A stretch of DNA of 64,000 nucleotides. Source: Morinoia aosen. Lineage: Eukaryota; Arthropoda; Malacostraca; Amphipoda; Talitridae. The notes below the pieces were generated by a model. The model saw only the letters and a program-made list of their open reading frames with translations. It was not told the origin of the DNA and did no database searches. A program made the position numbers and the translations under genes. Of the stretch, positions 23,801 to 38,170 are shown piece after piece (position 1 is the stretch's first letter; every line of letters starts with the position of its first letter). Location: positions 71,009,436-71,073,435 of the forward strand of contig CM059564.1 in the NCBI GenBank assembly GCA_030386875.1, in the 5' to 3' direction.

Positions 23801-26800
23801 ACTAGGCACCCCCAAAAAAAGATTTTAATTAAATATGCAGTTTATACCAATGAAGTATTAGTAAATAACGTTTCCACATCATTTGAAGCAAATTCATTTT
23901 TCTGCGTTCATATGAGTTTCATGCATTCTGTATTCCTATTTATTGTTATGAAATGAGGGAGCCGCAGTCGTAATGTGGAGCTATGCAGCGTTTTAAAGAA
24001 CGAATTTGTAGCCAAGGTAGTTTCCAACGTCACGATACCAAAATTTTCGCATTTCCCTCTGTTGAACTACGCCAGACTTTAGATGTAATCGACGATTTTT
24101 GACGATCACGAGTTAGATTGGCTCAATATGGAAGGAAGTTTGTGTGGAATAGCCGTGCTCTATGTCACTCCTATGCTTTTTAACGAAAGAAAAACTCTTG
24201 CCCAGTCGGTATTACAAAAAGTGCGTGAGTTCATTTCTCCCTTGTTTAAATTGTCTAATCTTTCCACACATGCGTAAGTCGGACTCAAACAAGCTGGACT
24301 AGGCGGTCTGTCATACGGGAACAAAAATAGGAACCTTATCTTTTTTATCCACACTATTGACAGGAGATTATTTCTGCATTATTCTCTATATTTTGCAATG
24401 CTTTGTTAGCTCCGTTCCATATAACAAGCTTTGTTACGTATTAACCAGTTGCACTGAATCCAAAGAGCAACTTCAGTCAAATTTTTATCATTAGTGTTCC
24501 TGTATTTGAATAAATCGGGAAATTTGGGGTGGTATTTACCCAAATTTTCTTATTCATTTTTTTTTTGTGGCGTTTATTTTGAATGTATTTTATTACTATA
24601 GGTTAGTGTTCAGCATACTATATATGTAACGTCGTACCTTTTTTTGAAAGTTTACATTTTCCAACGAAGTATACCGGAATTGATATACTTGAATTCTTAT
24701 TTCATTGCATTTCCACACGGCCCCTCTCAAAAATGAATAAAACTTATACAAATATATGTGCTTCTGACTGCGAAGGTTTTGCAACGATAAATCAAATCCG
24801 AATAGAAAAAATTACGTTGAGTGTTATTTCGTATTACTTTAGATATCGTATCGACAAAGTTGAGTATTTTACAAGTATCAATAATATTTGTTTTATACGA
24901 TTTTGTATTTAAAGGAGCATCATAACCCAATAAATATAAAAAAACTAGTAGAGGTTCTTCATTTCCATGCAGTTAACGAAATAAATATTCAAATTGACGG
25001 CATATATGTCGGAAGTCGACACGGCATGTAAATTAGGATTAAAATCTAAAATAAGCATTCAAAAGCATCCTGCATCATGTGTTACTGATTGTTCAGTATG
25101 TAGCATTTTCCTGAGGCTGCGTCAGGAGAACAAATACTCTCAACGTGTTCCCGTGATTGCGTAGCTCAGGAATGATACAACATTCCTCATGTGCCGCTAT
25201 AAGGCTACAAGATAAGCTGGCTGACAATTTATTTTCGAGCTCCCAAGATGAGACAAAATATCATCACGTGTTACGATCTGTCTCCTTCATTTTATTAAAA
25301 GTTGACAGGAATGTTCTCTGTATTTTAGCGTTTGCATGTCCGCTCAATATTCATGTCCTTTTAGGAGTACATAAGACCTTCCTGCAATGCGCTAACATCT
25401 ATGAAGTGTCCATCAACATCTTCCGTTGACATTTCATTTTGCACTTTAATCCTCTTAGGAAAGTTTGCAGAGGAAGCTTCTCTGCCACAAACTTTGAAGA
25501 GGATATTCTCCAAAACAATCGTAGAGAAAAGTAATAAATCATCATAGTGCAGAAGTAAATAAGTATGTTGCTGTTTTTTCAGAACTTATTGTCGTTATTT
25601 GTTGAACTAATAATAGTTGTTGCAATGATCATTATGATCACCATTTTCCTATTATTTATCTATAATTTAGTGTTGAGTAGAACATGTTTTCCACGACAGA
25701 AAAATGTACAGCTATTTGCGAATTGAGCCTAGATAGAATGTACGCCTGTTCGATTCATCTCAAATGATGGTTTATGTACTTGGAGCTGAAGAAAGGTTAT
25801 TTGTCCTGAAGTTCTGTCTGTGACCTTCATTCCCTTTCATACTCATCTTTATAATTTTTGCCAAAACTTTTCACGATCTACTTAACTGCTAAATTTGATA
25901 TTCTCACCTATATTTATTACAATAGTCTGACATTTTTGCGAAATTCTCATGATGTAGTAGGGAAATGTAAAGAGTATATAGCCACCCACCAAATTAAACA
26001 TGAACTTATAATAACCTGATTTCCATGACTATGACACCCACGTTAAAATAGACATTGCTTGCACGCCTTCATATCTAAGACACAATCACTCAAGGTGATA
26101 ATCGCCTCTCTTATTTTGAACGATGCACTTATTTCAGAATACGGCTATATTCCATTATCGCGGGGGTTTGTTGTTAAGATTCCGTACGCACTTCTAGAGA
26201 TAAATTATTTTCAAAAAAAGTCACCAGGTGTGTGTGGTGAAAGGGAGCACCTTCAGAACATCTTTTGGACTTGAGAGGTCCTGAGGACGCGAGGAATGCC
26301 AGAGCTGCGCCCAAGTAGGTGCACTGGTAGCGTCTGTCCTCACAGCGGTGCAACTACGGCAACTAGCGCTCCTGAGTGGTAACCTCAGCTACCCTCACAA
26401 ACTTAGCAAACTTGAAGGGCGAGATAGTTGAGGGTTCCAATTTATAGTTAGGTAAAACTTAACTTTTATTTATTAGTTATCTTTCCTGTGCGTAGAGGAA
26501 ACTTTTTTTTTGACGTACAACCGACCTTTAGAGCGGGTTTATCCAGGTTTTATTCTCGGTTCTCCTTCCCCGTCTACTCTCATGGAGATGCTCATTCCTT
26601 CTTTTGTCAGCACAGCGGGCGGTAGCAAGCAAGACATCTATATTTTGCATTTCCACGATACCATATGAACTTATATAACCATTGAATTTTCGAGAAACCC
26701 CTTTGAGCGTCACAAACAAGATATCACAAACCAATCGCAGTCAAACTTCATGATTATCCATTGCTAATGCTTGCCTCTAGTGTTTGAATTGTCTTTGTGT

Positions 26801-27689
26801 GATTTAACTCTGGTCCGTAATGAAGATGAAACGTATAGGCTACACTTTGAATAAATCAACAATTTGTAAAAAAGAGGGCAAGCTCAGAGTTATCATTGCT
26901 ATAAATAAGGGTATTTTTGCAGCAACCAGCTAAGAGATAAAATTTTAAGTAACTTCGCTGTCCATTTGATATAAGTTATGTGCTAAAATATCCTGATGAG
27001 CTTAAAAGTGCCAATTCGCAAGGAACCTGTCACTCAATTGAGCTCCTTTGAGTTCAAGCTGTATCACAGAGTCCCAATTTCTTGTACAAAAAGCGTGAGC
27101 TAAGCAGCGAGTTTTCGCATCTACTGAATTGATGAGACAATGTTCGAAGGATCCGTTTTCCTGAAGCGTATAAGATGACGAAATTGTTTTCACCTCATGC
27201 CGGCATTGCGATGCATTATTGCTGCAAGCAGTGCTCGAAAACGCTGATATTTCGCTGAGTCAGACCAGCGTCATTTCGAATATCGTCGTAAAATGTTACA
27301 TTTACCACTTATAACACTGGGGAACAAAATACTACTCTTTGTGGGTTGCATACAATATGAAACCAGTTCCTGGGTAAATTGTGGTCACTAACTTCATATA
27401 CGAATAAATTATTTTCTATCAAGTCAAGTTTCCTCACAATGAATTACCTCCCATTTACAACTGGTTCTATATAGATAGACCACCTGACACTACTGATAAA
27501 ATTCTAAAACAGTACAAACAAATTAATGTAATTCAAAGACATTACGAACACGCAAAATTAATTTAAAATTACTTCTACTTACCTTGGCAAACACTTTGTA
27601 GATTCATCAGTTGTTTTGCGAATGACAGATTTATTCAGGCAGAAGCTTGCGTTTTAATGGACTGTCTAGAATGTAGCTTCCCTGTGTAT
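23801..27689. other. No gene recognised
   Basis: Nearly 4 kb of AT-rich DNA with short ORFs. A GC-richer block at 26275-26420 contains AGTGGT and a GGTTCCAAT-like box (near 26430), reminiscent of tRNA-derived SINE boxes, but no cloverleaf can be drawn. Confidence 0.45.
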
Positions 27690-28960
27690 TTTCGCTGAGT
27701 GCTCCAGCAATAGTCGGCCATCATGTGGCCGTCCCAGCGAACCTTGATGTCGATCTTCCATAATTTTGACATCCTGTTGAAAGCGTTCACTCTGCTCATA
27801 ACTCACGTCCCCAAGTTTGAAGAGAATGATTCAATATGGCTGTTGAAAAAATGTATCTTAATACTCATTTTGCAACGAACACCTTGTAATTTTACTGGCT
27901 CTTTATAAAACTTTCATTTCTTGTTTCCAAGAAAGTTTCTTGTAACCGAAACGAACGATCCCCCTGCATTTTTCTTAACATCAGTCATGGATTGAGTGAA
28001 AGGTTGATCTTTCATCAGCTTCCTAATTTAAGAGCCGTCGAACATACCTGCTTTGAGTTTTTCTGCCGTTATACCGGGAACTTAACACTAATACCTGGAA
28101 CAGTCACTGTCAGTTTTGAACGCCTTGACGAACTGTTATTGCCTAGCTTGATATGAAGGGCGGGAAAACAATTTCTTCACATTCTACAAGGGGTTCATGA
28201 ATAATGTCCTCCTCCCTAAAATTGTAGCTTTCCCTAACTGGCCATTTCTTCTGAATCCAGTTTTGGTCTTAGGCTCTGCTCTCCCACAGGTACAAAAAAA
28301 AACAAGGGAATTTTGTTTAGCGACTTTGCTGCCCTTACAAAAAATCACCATCTTTATATCAGCATAAATGATCCATTTGTGTTCTTCATATTTGAGTAGC
28401 TCTAAAATTGTTTCGATGAGTTCATATTTTTATTTCTGGTGTACTGAGTTTCCTATAGGGTATTGCGGTAAATATTTCGCCTATATGTGATGAAACACAT
28501 TTCAGACTTAGCTTATAGAGCTATCTAGAAAGAGACCCCACTCTTTCGGATCATACTCTGTAGCTCCCGTCGCGGTTACTAATCCAAGAGTATCAGAACA
28601 ATAGACAAAGTTGAATTTAGAATGAAAAAAACAGTAAGAGGTTTTCTTCGCGGTTTGTGATAGAATGTTACCTCTGCGTCCATTCTAAGCAAGTTTTTAT
28701 CTTTTAATCATTAAGCCATCAATTCTGACAGCTTTTTAGACAAAGCCAGATCTCCAACTAAATCATTCAATTCTGCATGAGTAAATGTTGCAGTTCTGTT
28801 GATACGCCTGCAAAATCTGAGTCACTGTTTCTTTTAGTTGACTTCTCTGTCAACCCAGTGTCATTTTCGCTGTCAGAGTTAAGAGAAGCAAGTTAAGTGA
28901 AGATTGGTTTTGGAGCATCATCTGAATGGCCAACAGGTCTGATTACTGAATCTAGACTAG
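27690..28960 (-). pseudogene. Decayed copy 2 of the unnamed arthropod multicopy family
   Basis: Same family and order as 16344-18000: FTHAELNDLVGDLALSKKL (near 28750), YDPKEWGLFLDSSIS (near 28550), DG-FL and GQQS-type residues, CTCGRAEPKTKTGFRR-like residues (near 28280), a QFVKAFKTDSDC-like block (near 28130), AEKLKAGMFDGS (near 28060), MTDVKKNAGGSFVSVTRNFL (near 27960), KMSIKIHFFNSHIESF (near 27860), GDVSYEQSERFQQDVKIMED (near 27800) and ADYCWSTQRK (near 27710). Segments missing from copy 1 are preserved here, which confirms the family order. Many stops and frameshifts. Function unknown; likely mobile-element-associated. Confidence 0.75.
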
Positions 28961-31432
28961 GGTATGTGATAAGCTGACGAGATTTACCAGTAAAACTACA
29001 GATAACAACATCAGTAAAGTAGACGTAACAATCTGTGACATAGCCTCGTCCAACCCAAGATTAAATTACAGATGGTGGTAAAAACGGAGACTGAACGCAG
29101 TTAATCTGGCCTTTCGAAATTTATAGAATTATATCCCACATGAAAGTTCGTTTATAGATCAACACAAAACAGCGTTTTTGTATGAGTTGAACTCTGACCG
29201 TAATTATCACTGGGATTGGAGTATACCTCGGTAGGCTTTAACCAGAGTTCCTTCATTAGCATGCCCTCATTTTGCTGCATTATTCTAAAACTGTCGTAAT
29301 TCAAATTTCGTTATTTTTTAGGAAAACATTTTAAGTCTTTAAGTCATATAACTTCACAAATTTTACACAAATCAACCAACGTCATCTCTCCGCCAAAAAA
29401 TGCACGTAGAGGTAGGACTTTACTGCCAAAAGACGAAGGATTAATTCAGCATTCTTATAAACATAGTAACTCTTCAATTGCAATTTTTGAGTTATGACAG
29501 TCTTTTGAGTAGTGATACAGCGATTTGACGTGGCGCCTTGAAAGCGCCTTGACAGCTCCCAGCAGTGTGGCGTCAAACTTCTTCGTGCAGACCCACTGTC
29601 GTGTGCAGAGCTAGACAGCAAAAACAAACCATTCTATTCTATAATTATAATTGTTTTATTCAAAAGTTCGTATCCTTCCGCAGCTTGTGGGTGGTATTTT
29701 AGTACGACAGACATACATCGTAAGTTGAGTGTTGTCAATTTGTCCTGGTACTGTTCTTAATTTATTCATTTCTGAATGTTTTTTAAGTTCCCCATTTCTA
29801 ATTTTTATGGACAAGCAACACTTAACTAAATTTATTTTACATTTGAAAAGGCTAATGTGTAACAAGCAAATTTCAGCAGAGGACATGTGTTATAAAGTTT
29901 ACAGTCTTTGTTTTAGCACGATCTTATAGTCACTTTTGCGAAAACGTGCCCGAGTTGTTCTTTAACAATTTTAATTTTAAAAGAAAAAGGAACAAATTCT
30001 TGTAACTTGTTGAACATTCATACTTTAGTTTCTTAACACTTATCAAGTCCATGTTACAAAATTTAACTCTGTATCAGTTCTTACTAAAACGATTTAATCT
30101 TAGGAAAGTTGAGAGTACCGTTGCGATCTTGAAAGCGCTCAGCTGGGCTTGCTTACAAGTTTTACTGACCGGAAACAACTGCCGGGGCTCATAGCTAGGT
30201 CTACAGCCTATGCAGCAGAGCACAGAAAACTTGTGCCGAAAATCTAACTTACAAAAACCGCACAGTGTTTGGACGGCTGTCAAGCCGATCATATGTAGCT
30301 AGGCCCCTAAACAACCTTACAGCGCTATCCTCCATACACGACCTTGCTCATTCTGAAGAATGGCGTACGGCTCTAATCTATGTTGTATTCTGATCATTGA
30401 TTTCCCTCCGAACACTTGAATATGATTACCTTCGCTGACGTCGTGTAAGTTGTTATGATTGCCATCAGATTGCAAGAATCAAAGAATGCGCTGAAGTGAA
30501 TGGACTGATGAAGTTTATGTTATAAGCTCATTGAGGATGTAATCGAGCCAGAAGAGATGTGAATGGAGTAAACAAAGGCTTTTATCAAAATATATTGGGG
30601 TCATGTGGTAAAAGGCGTATTAAAGAATCAGAATTACCTCTGTGGCTGACAAAATAATGCTTGTGATTTACGATATTTGGCTATGAACTGGCTGAGAAAA
30701 ATTTCAGCGACAACGGCCCAAACGAATACGAATCAATATAAATATTCAAATTGAAGTACTGAAATCCGTGAATCGTAACTAATCGAGAAGTTTTTATTCT
30801 AGACTTTGTTTATGCTTTCCTCCATGCGTTTTGAAAACATTTCAAAAGTTTTGAATCACCTGTAAGCAGCTCCCAAAATTTGCAAAATGTTCCCCCAATA
30901 ATTCGCAACATCAACAGGATGGCTCGAAATATGAAAGCACGCATTCATGGAAATAAATTAGTAAGCAAATATGCAGAAAGCATTTTAAAATTGGTTCAGC
31001 GTCTATCATTTAGTATATATGTATACATAAACCATGGTCTATGTCTCTAAAACTAGCTAATGTTATTCCAGTGGCTTACATTTATCCAGATTTCATGAAC
31101 CTTGCATGTGAATGTTAGTTCAAGTTTTGCACAGAATTTGCACGTTAAAATTTGTACTGTACATTGTATGCACCACAACCTCATCACAATTTTTCCACGA
31201 ACCTAACGCTTGAATTAATAAACATATTGAATTTCAACTTTACAGTAATTTTCATGGAACTGTCGACTTTAGCAAAGCAGTAAAACTTCAAGTAAATATA
31301 CATTGCAGGCAAAATACTTTACACTCATTGAGCTGAAATAATTCATTCAATATTGTGCTGAGGGAATAAATACGAACACCATCATCAAACTGAGATCTTT
31401 CTGGTGGAACGAATGTTATCATCTACCATAAT
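28961..31432. other. No gene recognised
   Basis: AT-rich with only short ORFs (about 60-80 codons). No repeat structure was noted by eye. Confidence 0.45.
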
Positions 31433-31620
31433 TTTCTCAATCCTAACGTTAGTTTCACTTCTTCCTGCTTGAGGTCGCCCAGATCCTCCTCAGTTGCAGC
31501 TTTTTAGAGTTCCTTTCGCTGTCCGCTTGTCGAGAATCTTGCAAACAGTCATTCGAGTCTGAGCGAATCAATACAACCTGAAGAACCTCCTTAATGTTTC
31601 CTTAATGACTTGGTGCATTT
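31394..31620 (-). pseudogene. Mariner-type transposase helix-turn-helix fragment
   Basis: The minus frame reads MHQVIKETLRRFFRLY-stop-FAQTRMTVCKILDKRTAKGT, then after a second stop GGSGRPQAGRSETNVRIEKI and DDNIRSTRKIS. The pattern (helix, a 'T-x-x-K-I-x-x-K' segment, the GRP linker, then E-NV-I and a second S-R helix) matches the bipartite HTH region of mariner-like transposases. No DDE domain follows on this strand. Two in-frame stops. Confidence 0.55.
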
Positions 31621-34600
31621 CATTCTTTGGTCCGTCTTAAACTGAAAAGTGAGATTATTGCAAAATAGAGCATCAAATTTTAATTGGTGGTATTATTTCT
31701 GTTTAAGAGGCCGGTGTAAAAGATTCATACTCTGAATCGAAATTTTCTCAGCAATCCGATGGTGGCTGTACTTATTTCCTACCTGAAAAAGCGAGTAGAA
31801 TATTGTAATTTACAGAGTGTATACTTTTTTTGCTTAGGGGTGAGAGTGTGAGTTATTTCATTCTTATTCCGTTCAGGTATTTATGAGTAACTTACAATCT
31901 TACTTTCACCGCCCTACAATTAAGAGTGCCCTAGATGATATTCATCGAAAAATTAGTGTCACACTTTAATTCTATTTGATTCTAATCATTTTGATTATTT
32001 TTCTCTGAGCTTAGTGCAAAGAAATTATTGTTTTCTCTTCGTGCGGGCTATGTTGCGTTCAATTACGTTCTGAAAATCAGCAAGAGCATATTAGTGTAGA
32101 AATGCTGTTCTGATGTGAAACTGAAGCTCGGAAATTCTTAATTTCAAAACCAAATGTTGTTCTTCTTTCTGGAAGTTTTTGAAAAGCGTCAGTTTCGACA
32201 AGCGCATTAGTTGTCCCATCCTCTTACATCATCTCTCCCATCTCTCCACTATCATCTCTAATTAGCGCATCATACTTATGTTTGCGAAGCAGACATTTTT
32301 CACTCTCAGAATTATTAATTGATCCTCAGGCTTAAGAGTATACATTGAATTTAATCTAAATCCCACGTAACAGCTCACCTCATCCGCACCCCTATTTCCA
32401 TTATCCTCATCGCGCGTTTACTAAAGTTCATTACACCCTTCATTTTTCCAATCCTTCTTCTTCCATTCCGTGAAATCAGCGTCCTCGTTGTCATTTCTAC
32501 TTCCTTGCTCCCTCTTCGGACTATTTTAGACAACGCATTCTGGCAAGGCCTTTTATTCCTTAAGCTCGCCACTATTCTCTTTGAAACCACTATTTTTTGA
32601 AATCACATTTCATCTGATAAACTTATTTCTAATCTTCACGTTCTGGCTTTACAAATTATAGAAATTGCGTACAATTTAATCCTAAACACGCTAATGAATT
32701 TGAGTAAAGTTATCAACAAATTGTAAGGAAATCAGTTAGAAGTTATTTGTTAGTGATCAGAATGACACATTTATTTGTACTGGCCGTAAGTGCAGGAAAC
32801 GATGTTGTTCCAAACACGGGTCTATTCTTTGCAATTATTATATTATTCTTCATTGTGTTATAGTATGTGTATGTTAATGTAGTCTAGAATTTCAGGGGTA
32901 ATTTAAAAAATCTATCTTAATCTGACACAATCATCAATGTCTCGGTGTGCTTATTAATAATAAAAATGCGCATGCTCGAAAAAGTACGGTGACTTGTGGC
33001 AAGGAATTTATTTCAACAGAAAAACGTTATAACGTGAAATACACGCTTTAGAAACTTGGGCGACGGCCAGACCAGGTGACTGAGATAAAAGCTTCCTTGA
33101 ATTAAGTTTCCGTGATCTATAAAGGAGCACCGTACGCGCTGTCAAGTTACTCGATCAGGTGATCAGTTGCATCCACATCAAATTCTGCGAGCATAGGCCA
33201 TTCAGTAATTTTGTCGATTTGCTCCACTGAGTGAATGAACATTTCAATAATTAGTTAATTTATTTCATCGGCTCCGGTTGCTAGATTTTGGGAAAATCTG
33301 AACGTTTATTCTTGTAAAACATGCATTACTTGAACTTTTATTTGAAAAAAGTTATCATTTTTATACAATTGCTAAAATTTTACATGCATTTTCAAAAAAC
33401 AAATAATTTTTGGAAAACAAAGAAGGAGGAGAAACTTATTTCTATTGGATAATGGATAAATCATTGGTTTTATTCAAAATGTAGGAGTTTTGCTGGAATT
33501 GGTGAACACATGAGCAGAGAGAGCATTTCATTATTAAAATATTTGATTATGGGGCAGAAAAGCAAGGAAAAATCAAAAAACAACTTTGTCAAGAACTTTT
33601 TCACATAAGACAAAGACGAAAAATTAAAGAATTTTTTTTGCAAAGGTTCGTTCGGTTACTTTTTTGGCCGCTAGTGAAAGTTTTCGTGTCGCAAATATGT
33701 TATAATCACTTCAAAATTATTATTGGTTAAAAATTAGCAGTAAACAAGAAGGAAATACCGGCCGTCATCCCGACTCAAAAATGTCAATGAAACTTGGATG
33801 AACTTAGCTGTATTTTATTTTGTTAACGACCACCATCGGTTCACGTGCAGAGTTATGTCGTGAGACGAGTGTTAAATGTACTCTGCATGAAAAGACCGCA
33901 CAAGGCTTCATGTGAAGATTGAAATGGAACAAATTAACAGGGCATCGCCACTCGGTGGCCGGAGCCACTTTGGTCAGCACTGCGTAAACATCCCAACGCC
34001 CCCAAAAAGTGCTACGCAACATATGATGTCGCAGTTTTATTGCACCCATAACAGTTGATAGGTGAAGCAGGACTGCCGTCAAGTTATATGGGTAGATGAA
34101 TGGTGATTCCCTATGGAAGGGCTCATGGGTGGGCAAAAGGCTGTTTCTCGCAAGGATAAAATTTCATGTATCACTTTTCGAGACATCATGCAGGTGTTGA
34201 GGTAATTTTTTCGTTACCTTGCCCAGAATCAGGATAATGAGCTATTTGAGGTTGAACCTGGCGTCAACACGAATTCTATTGACAATTGTTTCAAAAAATA
34301 TTTCTCATTTGTTCAATGAACAATTTACCGAAGGAAGAGCAACGCTCCCTCGCATGCATTGAAAATTTACAAAGCTCGCTAAACTGTTGTTAGAAGAAAA
34401 TAAACTCGATCGACGAAGCCTCACTGATGGGCCGCCTACGCAGCCCTATAATATAAATCCAGTAAAAATACTGTATATGGTCAGGTAACAATCTACGCTA
34501 ACGGAGGGCAGAACATGAGTTGATGAAATTCAAAACGCCTTATAAAATGCATGTAAAATACAACGTTTCAACGTGTCTCGCTAGAAAATTGCTCGATTCG

Positions 34601-37560
34601 ATTGATAGAAGAAGTATTCAAGTTATTAGAGAAGAACAGGGAAAATTGATGTGTAGTTATTTCAACTCTACTTTTTGTGCTGGGAAATTATTGCCACTTA
34701 ATGTTTAAAAGTTCCTGAATCAGGTCCACTCATTGAATAACCTATTATTTGATGCTAGTTGATAATTTATGTTCGTGATTTTTTTTGTACATTCTATTCA
34801 GCTATGAATCATGCAGAAAAAATATAATGTGCAACATTTTTGCAAAATGAATTGTAAACTCTTTTTTTCAATCGCAAATGGAATGTCCCATTTGCCTCTC
34901 AATTACACAGAAAAAATTGTTAGGAAATTGTCACTTTTCGTGTAGTTTTAACAAATTGTTTCTCTTGCACAGAGTTCTAGTTCGCAATGTATATGCATCA
35001 AATTTTTCGGACCATCTTTGTCTAAATTCAGAGGACTTTGAAAATAATGAAGTCCGGCGTGTAAATTTTCTCATTTGAGCAGTTTGACCACGTGTAGAAC
35101 ATGCGCACTCTCCTCTCATGCTACGCCTCCCGGATGCAACTTTGGAGTTGAGATCCATTCAACTCGGCTTGTGGACAAGTTATTCCAATAAAATAACCTA
35201 AAAGAATATGATAGATTACACGCACATAATTATTTTTGATTAAATGTCAATTTCTTCGTGAAAAAGTTAGATAAGTCAATCTTTATGTTTCCCTGCATAT
35301 TTCTCAGTTTGTTAGACTCGTTAAAATTTACTATTTTGAAACTCGTATAGGTGATGACTTCCAATTTGTCCAATTATCCTTTTTCGCTTCGATTAGTAGT
35401 AGCTATTCAGGCTGTAAATTGCTGTTAAATTGCTCACTCTTCCCTTAACTTAAAAACTCGAATTTGAGGAAAGTTCTCACTATCTCCACATTTCACAATA
35501 TTTGACATGTAGGACATTCACACCCTTAAAATGATTATCTAACCAAATCGGTACCTGATTTCCTCGGACGAGTTTCATGTATTTCTTTTATTTTTCAGTG
35601 GATATTTGAGAACTTTATATCATTCCATATACTTTCTTTCCTTTCCTTAAAAGAGAGCAAAGCATATTGCATTTTTGATTATATGAATGACGATGAAATT
35701 TTGTGAGTTTGAATATTGACAATGAGTAAAACTTATTTACGTATTGCGCAATTCACTTGTATAATGATCATTAGTATCTCGTTATGGCAGCGGCAAACGA
35801 GAGTTCAGATGAAATTAACTGTCTTTTCCTGGCATTGGAGTTCGTCAACAGAATGAAATATTTTTTGGAAAATTCTCTAATACCGTGCGACCCATAAAAT
35901 ATGTGTTTTTTCAAACTGGCAACCGAAATCTCGATCTAAATTAATACTGATGGCATATCGGCATCATGCAGAAAAAAATCGTCAGCTTATAATTCTTGAA
36001 GTTTGTGAATCGGTATCTCAATTCAACGAGTCAATTTAAAAACCCTAAATACACCTGCAGCAACAATAATTCTTATTTAAATTGAATTAAAAGAAATACA
36101 TACGAAAATCGTTGCTTAAGTGCTGCTATGCTGTCTTTTTTTCTTATAAATGACTCATTTCATACTGTAGTTCTGCTCGTGATAGCCACAGTAAACGCTG
36201 GGATTTACTTCCTTTTTTTACTTCCGTACAACTCTAACACTCGGATTTACTCGTCAACTTCAAACGCAAGTAGCTGCTTTATAATCAAACTTTTGATTTC
36301 TATTAATTCACTCAGCATTGTATTCTTGTTTCCAAGTAGGCTTGGAAAAATGAGAAACGCACGTCGTTTGATATAGTTGACCCTTTCGCTAGTTCTGGTA
36401 CAAATTAGTTCTGCTCACTTCTGCCATCGAACCTCTAATTCGGCTGGTGTTCGCAAATATTCGTGAGCCATTTGCAACAAATGAGCGCCGCTGTGAACGA
36501 TAAAATCTTATTGTTCAAATTGAGCCGAGCAAAAGCACTCGTCAACTGCGTCGCTGTGCAGCCCCAAAATTCGGTGACATAAGGCTTTACTCTTTGTGCC
36601 TCCCTGAATTCGACGCTTAACGATCACGTCTTGCTTCCTTTTCCAATCTTTGAACTGAAATTTCTATCACATCGAGGGCCCACAAAATAAAACGTTTTGG
36701 TGATCCTGGTGAGAACATCGAACTTAATTTTGTATTGAAAAACATTGAAGCACAGTAATTAATTATTGAATTAACCCTTGCGGACCCAGTATTGCAAAAT
36801 AATGATTCAATTCCATTATGAAAATTTTCTGAGCGATGACCATACATCATCCGTTGACGTAGGGAAACATGATATGGAGTACCAAAAATAAACTTCGTAC
36901 ATTTTTTCAATATTAATCGGTGATTCATCATTTTACGCTACCGATTGTCTGGAATCATTTCTGCCTTCAATTGATTATGAATGAAGCTGAGGGAAATTTC
37001 ACGTCTGAAAAAAAGGATTACAGTTGTTATCTATTAGCTTTCACGTTTCAATAAATTAATACATGAGCAAAAACAGCTCTGATGTGAGATGAAAGTTTAA
37101 AATCTCTCGTTTCACACCATATTTAGGCGCCTCCACCATTGACACAACATGTCTCTCAGGTCCACCAGGAATTAATTAACTTGTAATCACCATCTGCGAC
37201 TTTTAGCTAGCATGCTTTAGAAATCGGTATTTCTCATTGAATATGATGCTTTGCGACGTATTTCTTCAGCCTAAAGTTTCCTAGACACTCAAGTTAAAGG
37301 CGTTGATGTGTAGATGATATAGAATTCATAGGACGCGAGTCAAGGTCTATCGACCTGGTTAACAGCAAATATACATATAAAAAAAAGTTGCCTCCACTTC
37401 CAGAGCAGCACTGGAAATGCCATTAGTTCCGTAAGTCCAGGAAATAAATGTGCATCCCAAAATTTGGGCTATGTATCGATATCGGCTGATTTTCCATCCG
37501 ATAGCGAAACAATAGAGCCCTTTTTACAACGTAACACCTGCAGCTACCAAGACACTCAAT
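31621..37560. other. No gene recognised
   Basis: About 6 kb of AT-rich DNA. The longest open stretches (33804-34136 minus, 110 codons; 36617-36931 minus, 104 codons) have no motif I recognise. No RNA gene was recognised. Confidence 0.45.
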
Positions 37561-37600
37561 GGAATAAGAAAGAAAAAAAAGAAAGAAAAAAGAAAAACAG
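37561..37600. repeat. GAAA-rich simple repeat
   Basis: Purine tract of AAGAAAGAAAAA-type units. Confidence 0.8.
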
Positions 37601-37965
37601 TATATTTCCAATATAGATGGTACAAAAGTACCATCATTGGTTTTTAAAATCTCTTACAATTAATACACTTAGATGATACACACACACGAGTATTGTAAAA
37701 CTCGTGTCACTAGTCGAAAAGAAATGATTGAGGGCAATGTACTCCTATTCTTGCTTAATCTACATTTGATAATACATGTAATGATAATTATAAGAGACAA
37801 CACAATTTCATGGACGATGCATTTTCATTGTGAGGTGAAAACACTTGACAGTTTACATGTACATGACATAAAACTTCGCAATTCTTGACGCCAGGAAATA
37901 ATGCATGAATCGCTTGTTTCGGCTAATGTTCAAAAATGTCATTTTAAGGAAGCATGAAAAAAATA

Positions 37966-38072
37966 TGTATATAAATATACATCCGTATATATATACATCA
38001 ATATATATATATTCATACATATATATACATGCATACATACACACATACATATACATGTATACACGTACACAT
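37966..38072. repeat. ATACAT/TATA microsatellite
   Basis: Alternating TATATA, ATACAT and ACACAT runs. Related CA/TA-rich tracts recur near 38310-38370 and 39040-39110 in the duplicated segments. Confidence 0.9.
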
Positions 38073-38170
38073 AAGCATGAGGACCAAGAAGATTACAAGT
38101 TTTGTATTTCTAATCCAAAAGTTTTAACATAGCGGTCATTAGTTAATAAGCATTTTATTTAAACAAAAAA

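Noticed and set aside
26275-26440. tRNA gene or tRNA-derived SINE
   Set aside because: Short A-box-like and B-box-like words are present, but no acceptor or anticodon stem can be drawn and no tail is seen.
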